Shown here in pieces: positions 26,960 to 35,843 of a stretch of DNA of 64,000 nucleotides (positions are counted from its first letter, which is position 1; each line of letters opens with the position of its first letter). Position numbers and translations under genes: made by a program. This DNA comes from Streptomyces longhuiensis (GTDB lineage: Bacteria; Actinomycetota; Actinomycetes; Streptomycetales; Streptomycetaceae). The stretch covers positions 9,750,001 to 9,814,000 of the forward strand of contig NZ_CP085173.1 of NCBI RefSeq assembly GCF_020616555.1, read 5' to 3'. The notes under the pieces are model-generated. The model was given only the letters and a program-made list of their open reading frames with translations, had not been told where the DNA came from and searched no databases.

Positions 26960-27835
26960 TCATGCTCGGTCTTTGCGGAGGAGTTCGGAAATCAACTCGC
27001 CGACTGCTCTGGAGAACACGCCGGCGCACGGAATGCGTAGCCGCTCCGCGAGGTCCGCGGCATACAGGTCGACGCAGGACTCCACGAGTTGGCAGAGGAC
27101 CTCGGTAGCTGACCGAGCACGCCGAGCTCCCACGTACAGCACGCCGACCGCGATAAGGAGGGCGGGGCCCCAGAGCAGGCCGACAAGGCCGTAGAGCAGC
27201 GCCCACGCGACGATCCGGGCGGCGTTCGCAAAGTTCTCCTGCGCGACGGCGATGTCAGCCCGGATCGGATCAGGGACGACCGCCCAGAGGCGTGGCCACG
27301 TGGTGGCCAGGTCCAGCCCGTAGGCCCTCTGGACGCGTCGTTGATTCTCGCGCAACCGGTCGCCGATCCACGTCGCGTGCACGGGGTTGATCGGGCTGAT
27401 GGCGTCACGCCGTGCCCAGGCGGCGTCGATCTCGGATCCGTCACCGGTGCGCAGGGCGCGCTCGCTGACGGCCTCTATGTTGCGGTTGGCCCGCTCCCAA
27501 CGCTCGCGTCGGACGTTGCGCAACCACCGCGAGGGCGCGCTGTGAACAGGGGCGGTCCAGAAACTCCGGAGGGGCGTGGACAGGCCATCGGCCGCGATCC
27601 CCGCGCCTACCGCGGCGATCAGGGCACTGACCGCGAGCATCACGGTCTTGCCGGCCAGATGGCCGGGGTCGAGTCGGCGGAACAATGGTAGGGCCGAGTG
27701 CGGATCGAGCGCGTGCCTCCAGCCAAGTTGCCAGGCCAGCAGCGCGGTGCACACCCAGAGCAGGCCCGGGATGAGCAGCGTGGTCAGCCACTTGTTGGCG
27801 ATCTTCCTGCCCAGTTCGTCGAACAGCCCGTTCAC
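26960..27835 (-). CDS. Membrane protein of the CHAT-associated cluster (291 aa)
   Basis: I prefer the GTG at 27835, which overlaps the stop of the upstream gene as GTGA; an alternative GTG is at 27856. Four hydrophobic segments are visible: 'WLTTLLIPGLLWVCTALLAW', 'KTVMLAVSALIAAVGAGIAA', 'IVAWALLYGLVGLLWGPALL' and an adjoining one, in two pairs separated by a ~120-residue soluble loop rich in Arg and Glu with 'ATTWPRLWAVVPDPIRADIA'. This topology would suit a membrane pore or anchor for the adjacent protease system. No transporter signature. Confidence 0.78.
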   Translation of the reverse strand: MNGLFDELGRKIANKWLTTLLIPGLLWVCTALLAWQLGWRHALDPHSALPLFRRLDPGHLAGKTVMLAVSALIAAVGAGIAADGLSTPLRSFWTAPVHSAPSRWLRNVRRERWERANRNIEAVSERALRTGDGSEIDAAWARRDAISPINPVHATWIGDRLRENQRRVQRAYGLDLATTWPRLWAVVPDPIRADIAVAQENFANAARIVAWALLYGLVGLLWGPALLIAVGVLYVGARRARSATEVLCQLVESCVDLYAADLAERLRIPCAGVFSRAVGELISELLRKDRA

Positions 27836-28293
27836 CCGCTGCTCACGCTGGCCCACGTCATCGCATCACCGGTCAGCATGCACCGGCGCTCGACGCTCTG
27901 ATCGGCGCTGAGTTCGACTCTCCCGCAAGCGACCCGGTGTGGGCAGCGCCAGCCGGTGACCTCGCGAGGCCCGGGTGGGAACGGGCCAGGCCGGTATTCG
28001 CGCGTCGTATAAGTGACGCCATCGAGTCCAGCGGCCCTGCCCGCAGCATCCACCGCGTCGAGCAGCGGCAGAAGGCCGCCCGGATCGTCCTGGCCTGTGG
28101 CCTCGGCCAGCCCGGTCCACGTGTCCACCAGGAGTCGACCATCGCTCTCCAGCACCTCGCGAAGATCGTCGTCCGCCTGGAGATAGGTGCACAGGTTCCC
28201 GAGCCGTTGCAGCGCTGATTCGATGTCTCTATCTCTGTCCCTCACGCTACGATCGTGCCGTCTTTCGGCTCCGGTAGTGACGGGATCGGCCAT
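27832..28293 (-). CDS. Small Cys-containing protein of the CHAT-associated cluster (153 aa)
   Basis: ATG at 28293 has a GGAG site and reads 'MADPVTTGAERRHDRSVRDR'. The N-terminal half is helical and acidic ('ESALQRLGNLCTYLQADDDL'); the C-terminal ~55 residues include 'VTGWRCPHRVACGRVELSAD' and 'RRCMLTGDAMTWA', with three Cys in C-x5-C...C spacing. It is translationally coupled to the membrane protein gene and diverges from the CHAT gene by only 50 bp. I do not know its function; the tight linkage suggests a dedicated partner of the CHAT protein. Confidence 0.72.
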   Translation of the reverse strand: MADPVTTGAERRHDRSVRDRDRDIESALQRLGNLCTYLQADDDLREVLESDGRLLVDTWTGLAEATGQDDPGGLLPLLDAVDAAGRAAGLDGVTYTTREYRPGPFPPGPREVTGWRCPHRVACGRVELSADQSVERRCMLTGDAMTWASVSSG

Positions 28294-28343
28294 ATCGAGT
28301 CTCCGCGAACGGTCCGGAAGGCACATTCGGGGAGGGGGGAGGC
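28294..28343. promoter_or_regulatory. 50-bp divergent promoter region between the CHAT gene and the membrane operon
   Basis: Two start codons face away from each other across 50 bp, with good ribosome sites on both sides (GGGGGAGG for CHAT, GGAG for the small protein). Both promoters must overlap in this gap or in the adjacent coding ends, so they are likely to be co-regulated. No operator palindrome is obvious. Confidence 0.45.
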
Positions 28344-31334
28344 ATGGCTCCTGTCGACGAGCCGGGATCGGTCCTTGAACAGTTCGGGGCCGTCCAGATG
28401 TTCACGGAGCTCTTCACTCACACTGCTGATGTCACATGCCTGGCTGTGGCGGTCGAGACGGCTCGCGCCATCGTACGTGCCGTTCCAGGCGGACATGAGC
28501 AGCGCGTAAGCATGCTGCTCGGTCTCAGTACGACCCTGAGGCTCGGGTATCAATGGCTAGGGGAGATCTCAGACCTCACCGAAGCCGAGACAGCTCTGAG
28601 GGACGCGCGTGCGACCGACTCTCCGACCACCGCTCAGCGCAACGCAGCGATGGTCGAACTCTGTTTCGTGCAAAGGCTTTTGTACACGGAGACCGGTGAC
28701 CCGAACCCACTCGACGAAGCCATCGGCCTGGCCAGGCACGGCCTTGGCACGACAACGCTCAACCGGGGGGACCAGGCCCGCCTGCGTCTCGAACTGGGTC
28801 ATGCGCTGCTCGCAGACTACGAGCGTAGGGGGGACAACGCGCAACTATGCGAAGCGCTGGATGTCGCCCAGAAGTCGGTGTCCGGATACTCGGATCGTGC
28901 GGCCGGGCTCTGTCTCTATTCCGAGGCACTGGGGGCGCAGTTCCGGCGCACCGGCGACCTGCCGACGCTGCGACAAGCCGTCGATGCCGCGCGGGACGCA
29001 ATCGCGGCGTCGGATCCCCCGCACCTGTATCGCGCGACACACGAGATACTCCTCGTCGATCTCCTGTGTCTGCTGGCCGAGCGGATCGGGGACAAGGCCC
29101 TTGCACACGAAGCGGTGCGGCTGGGCGCCGAGGCACTGAAGTCGCTCGGACCAGGAGACCCCAAACGCGCGAGCGGTCTGTCCAGCCTGAGCCGTGCCTA
29201 CGTGTATCTCGCCGGCCTGACCGACGATCGCGAGATGATGCTCAAAGCGGCGCGATCAGCTCAAGAGTCCCTGGAGGCCACGCCGTACAAGCACACCCGG
29301 TATGTGGCACGACTGACCGACCTGATCGGCGCGCTCATGTCGATCTACCGCCGCTCGGACCGACGGGAGTTCCTCGACCGTGCGGTTCACGCGGCGCAGA
29401 ACGCCGTCGCATCAACTCCGGCGGACCACCCTGAGCGAGCCCGGGTCCTGTCGAATCTCTGCATCGTATGGGAGGCCGCAGCGAAGGCGGGCATTACGGG
29501 GCTTGATTTGCGGAGCGCCGCCAAATTCGCGCGGAACGCGCTCGTGTCGACACCTCCTGATCATCCCGACCGCGCCGCGCTCATGGTGAACCTCGCGGAT
29601 GTCCTCACCCTCCAGGATGCGCAGACCGGTGACTCTCGTTCGCTGACAGCAGCGTTGAGCGCGTATTCCGATGTCGCCCGCATGGAGAGTGTCTCGCCCA
29701 CGGCCCGCGTCGTCGCAGCGCAGCGCGCAGCCAGCCTGAACCTACGAAACGGACGACGTCACCAGGCAATGGCGATGATCGAGACCGCTGTCGGGCTGGT
29801 GCCGCACATCGCCTTGCGCGATGTAGACCGCGCCAGCAGGGAGCACCGCCTCCGCGTCGTGCATGGACTTGCTGATACAGCCGCCGCGACCGCCATCACT
29901 GCCGGTGACCCGGCCAGGGCGATCGAGCTGCTGGAGCAGACCCGAGGGCTGGTGCTGGCGGGAACTCTTGAGACGCGCAGCGACATCACCGAGCTGCGTG
30001 CTCTGGCCCCTGACCTGGTCGAGGCGTTCAACGAACTGCGGCGAACCGTCAACCTTCTCGATCACGAATCGACCGAGATCGCGGACTCGCTCCCCTCGGC
30101 CGAGCGCGGAGCACGACAACGAGGTCTGGCGGACCGACGTGCGGAGCTGAACTCGGAGTGGGAGCAACTGCTGGACAGCATTCGGAGCCGGAACGGCTTG
30201 GAGTTGTTTCTCCAACCGCAGCCCATCGGAGAGCTGCGTGCCCAGGCCGCGAACGGACCGGTCATCTACATCACGGTCCATGAAGAACGCGGCTACGCCC
30301 TCATACTGGCCAATGAACCGGACCAGCCCGTCCGGCTACTCGAACTCCCGGCGGGAGCCACGGCGCTGGCGGTCGATGAACAGGTTGCCAAACTCCGCGA
30401 GGCACGTGCTGACGCCGCCGATCGGCTCATCCGTCGGCGCAAGATGGCGCAGAGGCTGATTTTTGAGGTCCTGGACTGGACTTGGCACGCCATCGCGGAG
30501 CCCGTGCTACGGGCTCTTGGCCATGCCACCGACGCCTCCGAAATGGACTCATGGCCGCGAGTCTGGTGGTGCCCCGTGGGGCTTGCCGGCTTCCTCCCTC
30601 TGCATGCCGCCGGGTGCCACTGCCCGGGGGGCCGAGGCGACGCGGTCATGGATCGGGTGATCAGCTCCTACACACCGACTGTCCGGGCCCTGGCACACCT
30701 GCGCGAACGTGACAGCGAGGGTGCATGCTCGACAGTTGTCGTTGCCGTACCGGACGCACCCGAATGTCCCCCGCTCAATGCTGCGGATCGCGAGGTCCGA
30801 GCCGTACGGGATCTCGTCCCGGGCGCCACCGTCCTTCCCCGGAAAGGCACTCAGACCAGCTGCGAGTCCGTCATCAACGCGCTGCAGAACCACCATCTAG
30901 CCCACCTGGCCTGCCACGCCGTGGCCGACTGGACCGACCCGTCGAGCAGTCGACTCGTTCTCCACGACCACCTCGTCAAGCCGTTGAAGCTGCACGACCT
31001 CACCCGACTAGATCTTCAATTCGCACAGTTGGCCTATCTCTCCGCATGTAGCACCACGGAGAACAACCCCATGCAGGTCGACGAAGCCACTCAGCTCACC
31101 GCGGCGTTCCAACTCGCCGGATATCGCCACGTCATCGGAACCCTCTGGCCCATCGCCGACGACGCCGCGGAGGAGATCGCCCGCGCGTTCTACCGTGAAC
31201 TGACCTCCGAGGGCACGACGCAGCCGACCCCGGACAGGGCCCCCGAAGCAATCCATCGAGCAATCAGACTTCAGAGAGAGCAGTCGCCGCACCTACCAAC
31301 GCGTTGGGCCGCCCATGTCCATTGGGGCGTATGA
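28344..31334 (+). CDS. TPR-repeat CHAT-domain protease (996 aa)
   Basis: ATG at 28344. Residues 1-560 are a long helical solenoid with TPR character (recurring 'DRAALMVNLADVLTLQDAQT' type helix pairs). A linker with a predicted coiled region ('DLVEAFNELRRTVNLLDHES') leads to the C-terminal CHAT caspase-like peptidase from about residue 650. The catalytic dyad is His858 in 'HLAHLACHAVAD' and Cys902 in 'LAYLSACSTTEN', and the 'RHVIGTLWPIADDAA' motif completes the family pattern. CHAT proteases are effectors of bacterial conflict systems (for example with gasdermins or type III-E CRISPR), where they cleave a partner to cause cell arrest or death. Here the partners may be the flanking zinc-ribbon and membrane proteins. 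Confidence 0.93.
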   Translation: MAPVDEPGSVLEQFGAVQMFTELFTHTADVTCLAVAVETARAIVRAVPGGHEQRVSMLLGLSTTLRLGYQWLGEISDLTEAETALRDARATDSPTTAQRNAAMVELCFVQRLLYTETGDPNPLDEAIGLARHGLGTTTLNRGDQARLRLELGHALLADYERRGDNAQLCEALDVAQKSVSGYSDRAAGLCLYSEALGAQFRRTGDLPTLRQAVDAARDAIAASDPPHLYRATHEILLVDLLCLLAERIGDKALAHEAVRLGAEALKSLGPGDPKRASGLSSLSRAYVYLAGLTDDREMMLKAARSAQESLEATPYKHTRYVARLTDLIGALMSIYRRSDRREFLDRAVHAAQNAVASTPADHPERARVLSNLCIVWEAAAKAGITGLDLRSAAKFARNALVSTPPDHPDRAALMVNLADVLTLQDAQTGDSRSLTAALSAYSDVARMESVSPTARVVAAQRAASLNLRNGRRHQAMAMIETAVGLVPHIALRDVDRASREHRLRVVHGLADTAAATAITAGDPARAIELLEQTRGLVLAGTLETRSDITELRALAPDLVEAFNELRRTVNLLDHESTEIADSLPSAERGARQRGLADRRAELNSEWEQLLDSIRSRNGLELFLQPQPIGELRAQAANGPVIYITVHEERGYALILANEPDQPVRLLELPAGATALAVDEQVAKLREARADAADRLIRRRKMAQRLIFEVLDWTWHAIAEPVLRALGHATDASEMDSWPRVWWCPVGLAGFLPLHAAGCHCPGGRGDAVMDRVISSYTPTVRALAHLRERDSEGACSTVVVAVPDAPECPPLNAADREVRAVRDLVPGATVLPRKGTQTSCESVINALQNHHLAHLACHAVADWTDPSSSRLVLHDHLVKPLKLHDLTRLDLQFAQLAYLSACSTTENNPMQVDEATQLTAAFQLAGYRHVIGTLWPIADDAAEEIARAFYRELTSEGTTQPTPDRAPEAIHRAIRLQREQSPHLPTRWAAHVHWGV

Positions 31335-31530
31335 GCTGCTCGGTGTTGGATCGGGGCAGCGAGGCTGCCGAGATCCAGGCCGATGAACGGAACCCGCCCG
31401 GACGAGCGGGTCCTAGGGCCTGTTGTGAGAGTCCTGGTCACGTGAGGTCTGGCGTCCATCGGGTAGTGGCGTTGTCAGTGGTCCTGTGCATGATCGGCGC
31501 GTCAGCTTTTCGCGGAGGTAGGGAAGTGCC

Positions 31531-31872
31531 ATGCCGATCACAAACCAGCAGATGGCGGGACACGCGTTCCTGCGGGAGATGTACGACGACTCGTACTTTC
31601 CTGATCACGTGGTCGACGAGGGGGAGGCGGTCCTTCTGCGGCTGTGCGAGCGCATTGAGGCCGGGCAGCCGTCGGATCTGGAAACGCTGTATGGGCTCGC
31701 CCAGGCCGCGACGGAGGAGTTCAACCTGCTGGACAGGGAGTTTGTGGCGGCGGGGAGCGGGATCGAGACGGTCGCTCGCGAGTGGATCTGCGACGAGTTC
31801 TGCTTCGTCGCATCGGCATACGGGTTCGCGGACGCGGATGCGGACGAGTTGACCGCCGGCCGGGACTGGTGA
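31531..31872 (+). CDS. DUF5713-like hypothetical protein (113 aa)
   Basis: ATG at 31531 with GGAGGTAGGGAAG upstream. The opening 'MPITNQQMAGHAFLREMYDD' with 'DHVVDEGEAVLLRLCERIEA' is the DUF5713 pattern as I remember it: a small, acidic, all-helical protein with conserved Tyr/Asp and Glu residues. Length and ends look complete. The function of the family is unknown. The 196 bp before it contain a weak inverted repeat (ACCCGC 31392-31397 with GCGGGT 31406-31411) that may terminate the CHAT transcript. Confidence 0.8.
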   Translation: MPITNQQMAGHAFLREMYDDSYFPDHVVDEGEAVLLRLCERIEAGQPSDLETLYGLAQAATEEFNLLDREFVAAGSGIETVAREWICDEFCFVASAYGFADADADELTAGRDW

Positions 31873-32414
31873 ACGGGGACGAGAAGGTCACCTCCGGTCA
31901 AAGCCATTCGTTGAGAGCTGCGATCAGGACTGTCGCCTCGGTCATTCACAGTCCAAGATCCACTTTCGGCACACGGCCTAGCGCGCACCTGTACGCCCGC
32001 CTGGTGGGCGACTGTTGCTCGCCGAAGGCAACTCTTTGCCCCTTCACCGGGATGCCAGTGAGCTGGGGCATCTTCGTGAGCTCGCCCGCTGGCACAACCT
32101 TGCTCTCGCCGGATGGTCGGGCGGCCGACGCGCAGGGCGCCTTCGCTGGGCGCCGGCCCGTGACCGGTCTCGACGCGACAGGCTGGCCTGTCGGCAGGCC
32201 AGCGTGTCAATTGAGACCTGGTCTGCCGCGAGGTGAGGGTGCAGACGGTCCGGGTCCGCAGTCGCCGGCGCTGCCTTGGCTTGGCTTGGTCGAGAGTCCA
32301 TGACCTCCCCGACGGACTCGTGTACGCCGGGGAGCCGCGGTGGACGGCTTGGCCTTGAGCTCGGTGGCCTGGTGAGGGATCTCGTCCATGGGCTCGGTGT
32401 CGTCCCATGGACGG
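31873..32414. other. Gene-poor stretch with a tight hairpin
   Basis: About 540 bp with no convincing gene on either strand. The striking element is GCTGGCCTG (32182-32190), loop TCGG, CAGGCCAGC (32195-32203): a 9-bp perfect stem with a UNCG-like tetraloop. It may be a terminator for the GT2 operon from the minus strand or the end of a lost mobile element. Confidence 0.45.
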
Positions 32415-33734
32415 TCAGGCGTTGATCATTTTCTTGGTTTCGGCGCGGTGGCGTCCGTTGGGGAGGGCTGTTTTGGCGGTGAGTCCTCGGGATTGCCATG
32501 CGTTGTCGCGGAGTTTGAACAGGGCCCAGTAGCGGGTGGGGCACAGCAGCACGATGTTCATGAATACGGAGGACGGGGTTCCGACGAGCCATGAGTGCCA
32601 TCTTTGGCGGGTGGTCATGTCGGGGCGCATGAGTACGTACAGGCCTGACTGGCCGTATCGGACGACGAGGTACACCGCGAGGTACACCAGGGCCACGCCG
32701 GGGTTGTGGTAGCGGCCGCCCAGGGTCATCACCGTCATCACGAGGGTCCAGGCCAGCATCACGGGGGTGATGACGAGTTGGAGGAGACCGAAGGTCGGTG
32801 AGATGAGCTGTTTGAGGGACAGCCGCGAGTACACGAACGGCAGCATCCACCACCATGACCGGGCCCAGCGCAGACGCTGGCGGTAGGTCTTCTTCAGCGT
32901 GGTGGGCATGTCGGTGACCACGCCCGCCTCGTTGACGGCCACGACCTCTCCGCGCATGAGGGCCCTCAGCGCCAGCCAGCGGTCGTCCCCGGTTCCGCAC
33001 TCCACCTCGTAGGCGTCCAGGTGGTCGTAGAGCAGCTCTGCCCTGTACAGGGCCAGTGCGCCCGACGTGGTCTCCAGTGCTCCGAGCATGGAGCGTGAGG
33101 AACGCATCATCACGCACGAGGTGCCGATGTCGATGTCCGCGGCCCTGGAGACCCAGGTCTCCTCGAAGTTGCGGATGTAGATCATGCCGGTGGTGGCCTG
33201 GATCCTCGGGTTGCTCATGGCCCGGAGTTGCTGCTCCAGGGCATCAGGGAAGGGCTCGCCGTCCGAGTCGATGGTGAGGACGAAGTCGAAGTGCTTGCCC
33301 TGCGCCTGGAGGTGACGCAGTACCGTGACCTGGGCCCCGCGCTTGCCTTTGTTGTCCTGGCGGTGCCAGAAGACCCGGGGGTGGTCGAACGGCTCCACGG
33401 GGTGCTGCTGCGAGCCGTCGTCGATCACATGGATCTCATCGAGGGGATGGGTCTGGGCCAGCAGCGACCACACGGTGCGGTGCAGTTTGTCCGTGGGCTC
33501 TTCGAAGGCCGGGATGATGGCCACCGTGCGGCCGCGTGCCACGGGCAGGTGTGTGAAGGTCCGGCCCTTGAGGAACGAGACCAGGCAGAGCACGATCACC
33601 ATCATGCCCAGCCACCAGTAGAACGTCAGGATCGGGCTCTTCGACTGGAGGTGGACCACCACGGTGGTAGCGGCCAGAGCCGCTACCACCACAGCAGTCA
33701 CCACGGTGAATCTCGCCCGTGATGAAGTGCTCAA
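32415..33734 (-). CDS. Hyaluronan-synthase-like membrane GT2 glycosyltransferase
   Basis: 439 residues from TTG at 33734, which overlaps the stop of the upstream small gene (TTGA); a GTG near 33710 is an alternative. Two N-terminal membrane helices are followed by the GT-A domain: 'AIIPAFEEP', 'EIHVIDDGSQ', 'VLTIDSDGEPF' (DxD-like), the acceptor-site region 'GTGDDRWLALRALM', and 'QRLRWARSWWW' (QxxRW, processive GT2). Three or four membrane helices form the C-terminus. Such enzymes polymerise and export a polysaccharide from UDP-sugars; the dehydrogenase upstream could supply a UDP-uronic acid. Hyaluronan itself is not proved; related bacterial polymers are possible. Confidence 0.9.
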   Translation of the reverse strand: MSTSSRARFTVVTAVVVAALAATTVVVHLQSKSPILTFYWWLGMMVIVLCLVSFLKGRTFTHLPVARGRTVAIIPAFEEPTDKLHRTVWSLLAQTHPLDEIHVIDDGSQQHPVEPFDHPRVFWHRQDNKGKRGAQVTVLRHLQAQGKHFDFVLTIDSDGEPFPDALEQQLRAMSNPRIQATTGMIYIRNFEETWVSRAADIDIGTSCVMMRSSRSMLGALETTSGALALYRAELLYDHLDAYEVECGTGDDRWLALRALMRGEVVAVNEAGVVTDMPTTLKKTYRQRLRWARSWWWMLPFVYSRLSLKQLISPTFGLLQLVITPVMLAWTLVMTVMTLGGRYHNPGVALVYLAVYLVVRYGQSGLYVLMRPDMTTRQRWHSWLVGTPSSVFMNIVLLCPTRYWALFKLRDNAWQSRGLTAKTALPNGRHRAETKKMINA

Positions 33735-33904
33735 GCGGTCACCCGCTTGCTCCGGGTCGCCAGGCGGAAGACCGCCACGCCGCTGATCACGAGGAGCATG
33801 GCTCCCAAGACGATCCACCCCAGCGCCGTGCCGCCCGTGGCGGCGAGAGCGGCTCCTCCGGTGGCGGTGCCGATCGCGGCACCCACACCATTGTGTCCGT
33901 ACAT
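33731..33904 (-). CDS. Tiny membrane protein with LAATG sorting-like motif (57 aa)
   Basis: ATG at 33904 with a strong AAAGGAGAAAAC site. The 57 residues are a Gly/Ala N-terminus, 'LAATGG' (residues 20-25), one membrane helix (27-45) and a basic tail 'RLATRSKRVTA'. This is the layout of an LPxTG/LAxTG cell-wall sorting signal (Streptomyces class E sortases use LAxTG), but there is no signal peptide. It may therefore be an accessory subunit of the glycosyltransferase with which it is translationally coupled. Shorter than typical annotation cut-offs. Confidence 0.7.
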   Translation of the reverse strand: MYGHNGVGAAIGTATGGAALAATGGTALGWIVLGAMLLVISGVAVFRLATRSKRVTA

Positions 33905-34194
33905 GTTTTCTCCTTTCCGGGCGTCGAAGACGCCCGACGTTGTCGCGGGCAGGCATGGCACCACGCGTGTGCCGGAGCGGAGGCCGCCTGGCCGGCGGCT
34001 TTCGTGAGGTCGAGGGTGTCGTGGGGCGTGAGTGGCACCACAGCGTCGTACTCCTCGACCGGGATCTCGCTCCGGCGCCCCACGTCGTCCGTGGGGGTCC
34101 AGGACATTCACAGCGGACGTTCACAGCGGCTCCCACGCCAAGAGCTCGACCGCCGTGACGGGGCGGAGTTCTCCCGCTGCGGTTCGTCTGTGCT

Positions 34195-35454
34195 CTAGAG
34201 CCGCTCGATGTGCTGGGCGCGGGTCATGACGCCGCGGGTGTCGAGCACGTAGGCGGCCTCGGCGGCGAGTTGTGTGAGGTCGAATTCGCCGTGTTGGGTG
34301 AGCAGGAGGACGGCGTCGAAGTCGGCGACGCTCGTGCCGTTTCCCGTGGCTGCGAAGGGGATGTCCCGGCGGCCCCCTTCGGTCAGGTAGGGGTCGACGA
34401 CGGTGACATCGGCGCCCATGGCGCGCAGCCGGTCGATGACTTGGATGGCTGGTGATTGGCGGGCGTCGGATGTGCCGGGCTTGTAGGCGGCGCCGAGGGC
34501 GAGGATGCGGGCCCCGTGCACGCTGCGGCGAAAGCGGCGGTTGAGGGCATCCTGCAGGCGGCGTACCACGTAGTCGGGCTGGCTTTCGTTGATGTCCTGG
34601 GCCAGCTCGACGAGCCTGAAGGTCTGTCCGTGCTGCGTTTTGACGTGATGGCTGAGGTAGACGGGGTCGATGGGCAGGCAGTGTCCGCCGACGCCGGGGC
34701 CGGGCAGGAACTTGGTGAACCCGAACGGCTTGGTCGCGGCCAGCTCCAGGGTGTGCCAGACGTCCACGCCGAGGGTGTGTGCCATCCGGGAGAGTTCGTT
34801 GACCAGGGCGATGTTGACGTGCCGGTAGGTGTTCTCGAACACCTTGGCCAGTTCGGCTTCTTCCAGACCGGAGGCCGGCACAGTGACGTCGGTGACGGAG
34901 TCGTAGAAGGCCTTCACGCGGCGCAGGCAGGCTTCTGTGAGACCAGCGACGATCTTGGGCGTGTTCTCCAGGCGCCAGAGCGTGTTGCCGGGGTCGATGC
35001 GCTCGGGGCTGAACCCGACATGGAAGTCGCGGCCGGCGATGAGGCCCGAGCCCTCCTCCAGCAGCGGGACGAGCACGTCGCGGGTGGTACCGGGGTGCGT
35101 GGTCGACTCCAGTACCACGGTGGCGCCCGGCTCCAGCCATCTGGCCAGAGTCCGGCCGGCCTCGCGCACACAGCTGAGGTCGGGGGAACGGTCGGTCAGC
35201 GGTGTCGGCACGGTGATGACGGCGACGTCGAAACCCTTGAGATCCTTCGGATCCGAGGTCGGGGTGTAGGTCCCCGATTGCAGCACGTCCTGCAGACGAC
35301 TCGAGTCGATGTCCTCGATGTAGGACGAGCCGGTGGCCAGTCGCCGGCAGCGGCTTTGGTCGGGTTCGTAGCCGGTCACGGTGTAGCCGGCCTCGGCGGC
35401 CTGCAGGGCCAGAGGCAGGCCGACATAGCCCTGCCCTAGTACGCAGATGTGCAT
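34195..35454 (-). CDS. UDP-glucose/GDP-mannose dehydrogenase family protein
   Basis: 419 residues from ATG 35454 with AGGGGAGGACACC upstream. The Rossmann motif 'VLGQGYVGLPLALQAAEAGY' (residues 5-24) binds NAD, and the central and C-terminal domains show 'ESTTHPGTTRDVL', 'FSPERIDPGN', 'AELAKVFENTYRHVNIALVN' and 'GPGVGGHCLPIDP', whose Cys is the catalytic thiolate. The enzyme oxidises a UDP-sugar 6-OH to a uronate twice with NAD. The lack of a special loop prevents me from choosing between UDP-Glc and UDP-GlcNAc. It feeds the polysaccharide synthase next door. The 290 bp to the next gene may hold an internal promoter. Confidence 0.92.
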   Translation of the reverse strand: MHICVLGQGYVGLPLALQAAEAGYTVTGYEPDQSRCRRLATGSSYIEDIDSSRLQDVLQSGTYTPTSDPKDLKGFDVAVITVPTPLTDRSPDLSCVREAGRTLARWLEPGATVVLESTTHPGTTRDVLVPLLEEGSGLIAGRDFHVGFSPERIDPGNTLWRLENTPKIVAGLTEACLRRVKAFYDSVTDVTVPASGLEEAELAKVFENTYRHVNIALVNELSRMAHTLGVDVWHTLELAATKPFGFTKFLPGPGVGGHCLPIDPVYLSHHVKTQHGQTFRLVELAQDINESQPDYVVRRLQDALNRRFRRSVHGARILALGAAYKPGTSDARQSPAIQVIDRLRAMGADVTVVDPYLTEGGRRDIPFAATGNGTSVADFDAVLLLTQHGEFDLTQLAAEAAYVLDTRGVMTRAQHIERL

Positions 35455-35843
35455 GGTGGTGTCCTCCCCTTGGTCCGGCTTGCAGGCATACGGGTCTGGC
35501 GCAGGAAACTTTCCAGGCCGAGCCGCAGGTAGCCGGGGTCTTCGTTGTAGGCGGGTATCAGGATCGGGATGTGCAGCGCGTCCAGCCGGCGGCAGGCGCG
35601 GTCGGTCAGGTGCGGTACCCGCTTGAGGTGGTGCATGAAGGTCTGCGGCAGGAACACCAGGAACAGGCTGATCCAGACCACGGTGAGACGGCTGTGGGTC
35701 TCGGCATCGGTGCCGAAGGCGACCGCTGCGTGGTGTGTGGCCCACGCGGCGGCCGGCACAGCAACGATGATGCCCATGACGACGGTCGCAGGCCGGTGCT
35801 GATGGGCGCTCGGCACCGGCGCGCTGCGCTGACGGCGGCTCAC
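35436..35843 (-). pseudogene. Truncated GT2 glycosyltransferase (N-terminal 135 aa)
   Basis: GTG at 35843 overlaps the upstream stop as GTGA. After two membrane helices ('VVMGIIVAVPAAAWATHHAA' and 'LTVVWISLFLVFLPQTFMHH') the glycosyltransferase fold begins ('HIPILIPAYNEDPGYLRLGL', 'LESFLRQT') and then stops abruptly at the ribosome site of the dehydrogenase gene. The catalytic DxD and QxxRW parts are gone. A deletion has probably fused the 5' end of a second synthase to the dehydrogenase. An alternative is a genuine short protein, but the cut within the nucleotide-binding region argues against it. Confidence 0.65.

Noticed and set aside
31389..31413. Weak inverted repeat after the CHAT gene as a terminator feature
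   Set aside because: Only six base pairs are perfect; too weak to list as a separate terminator, so it is noted only with the next gene.
32044..33117. Minus-strand frame overlapping the GT2 gene
   Set aside because: It is out of frame with a gene that has clear GT2 motifs, and its sequence is Arg/Pro-rich without motifs.
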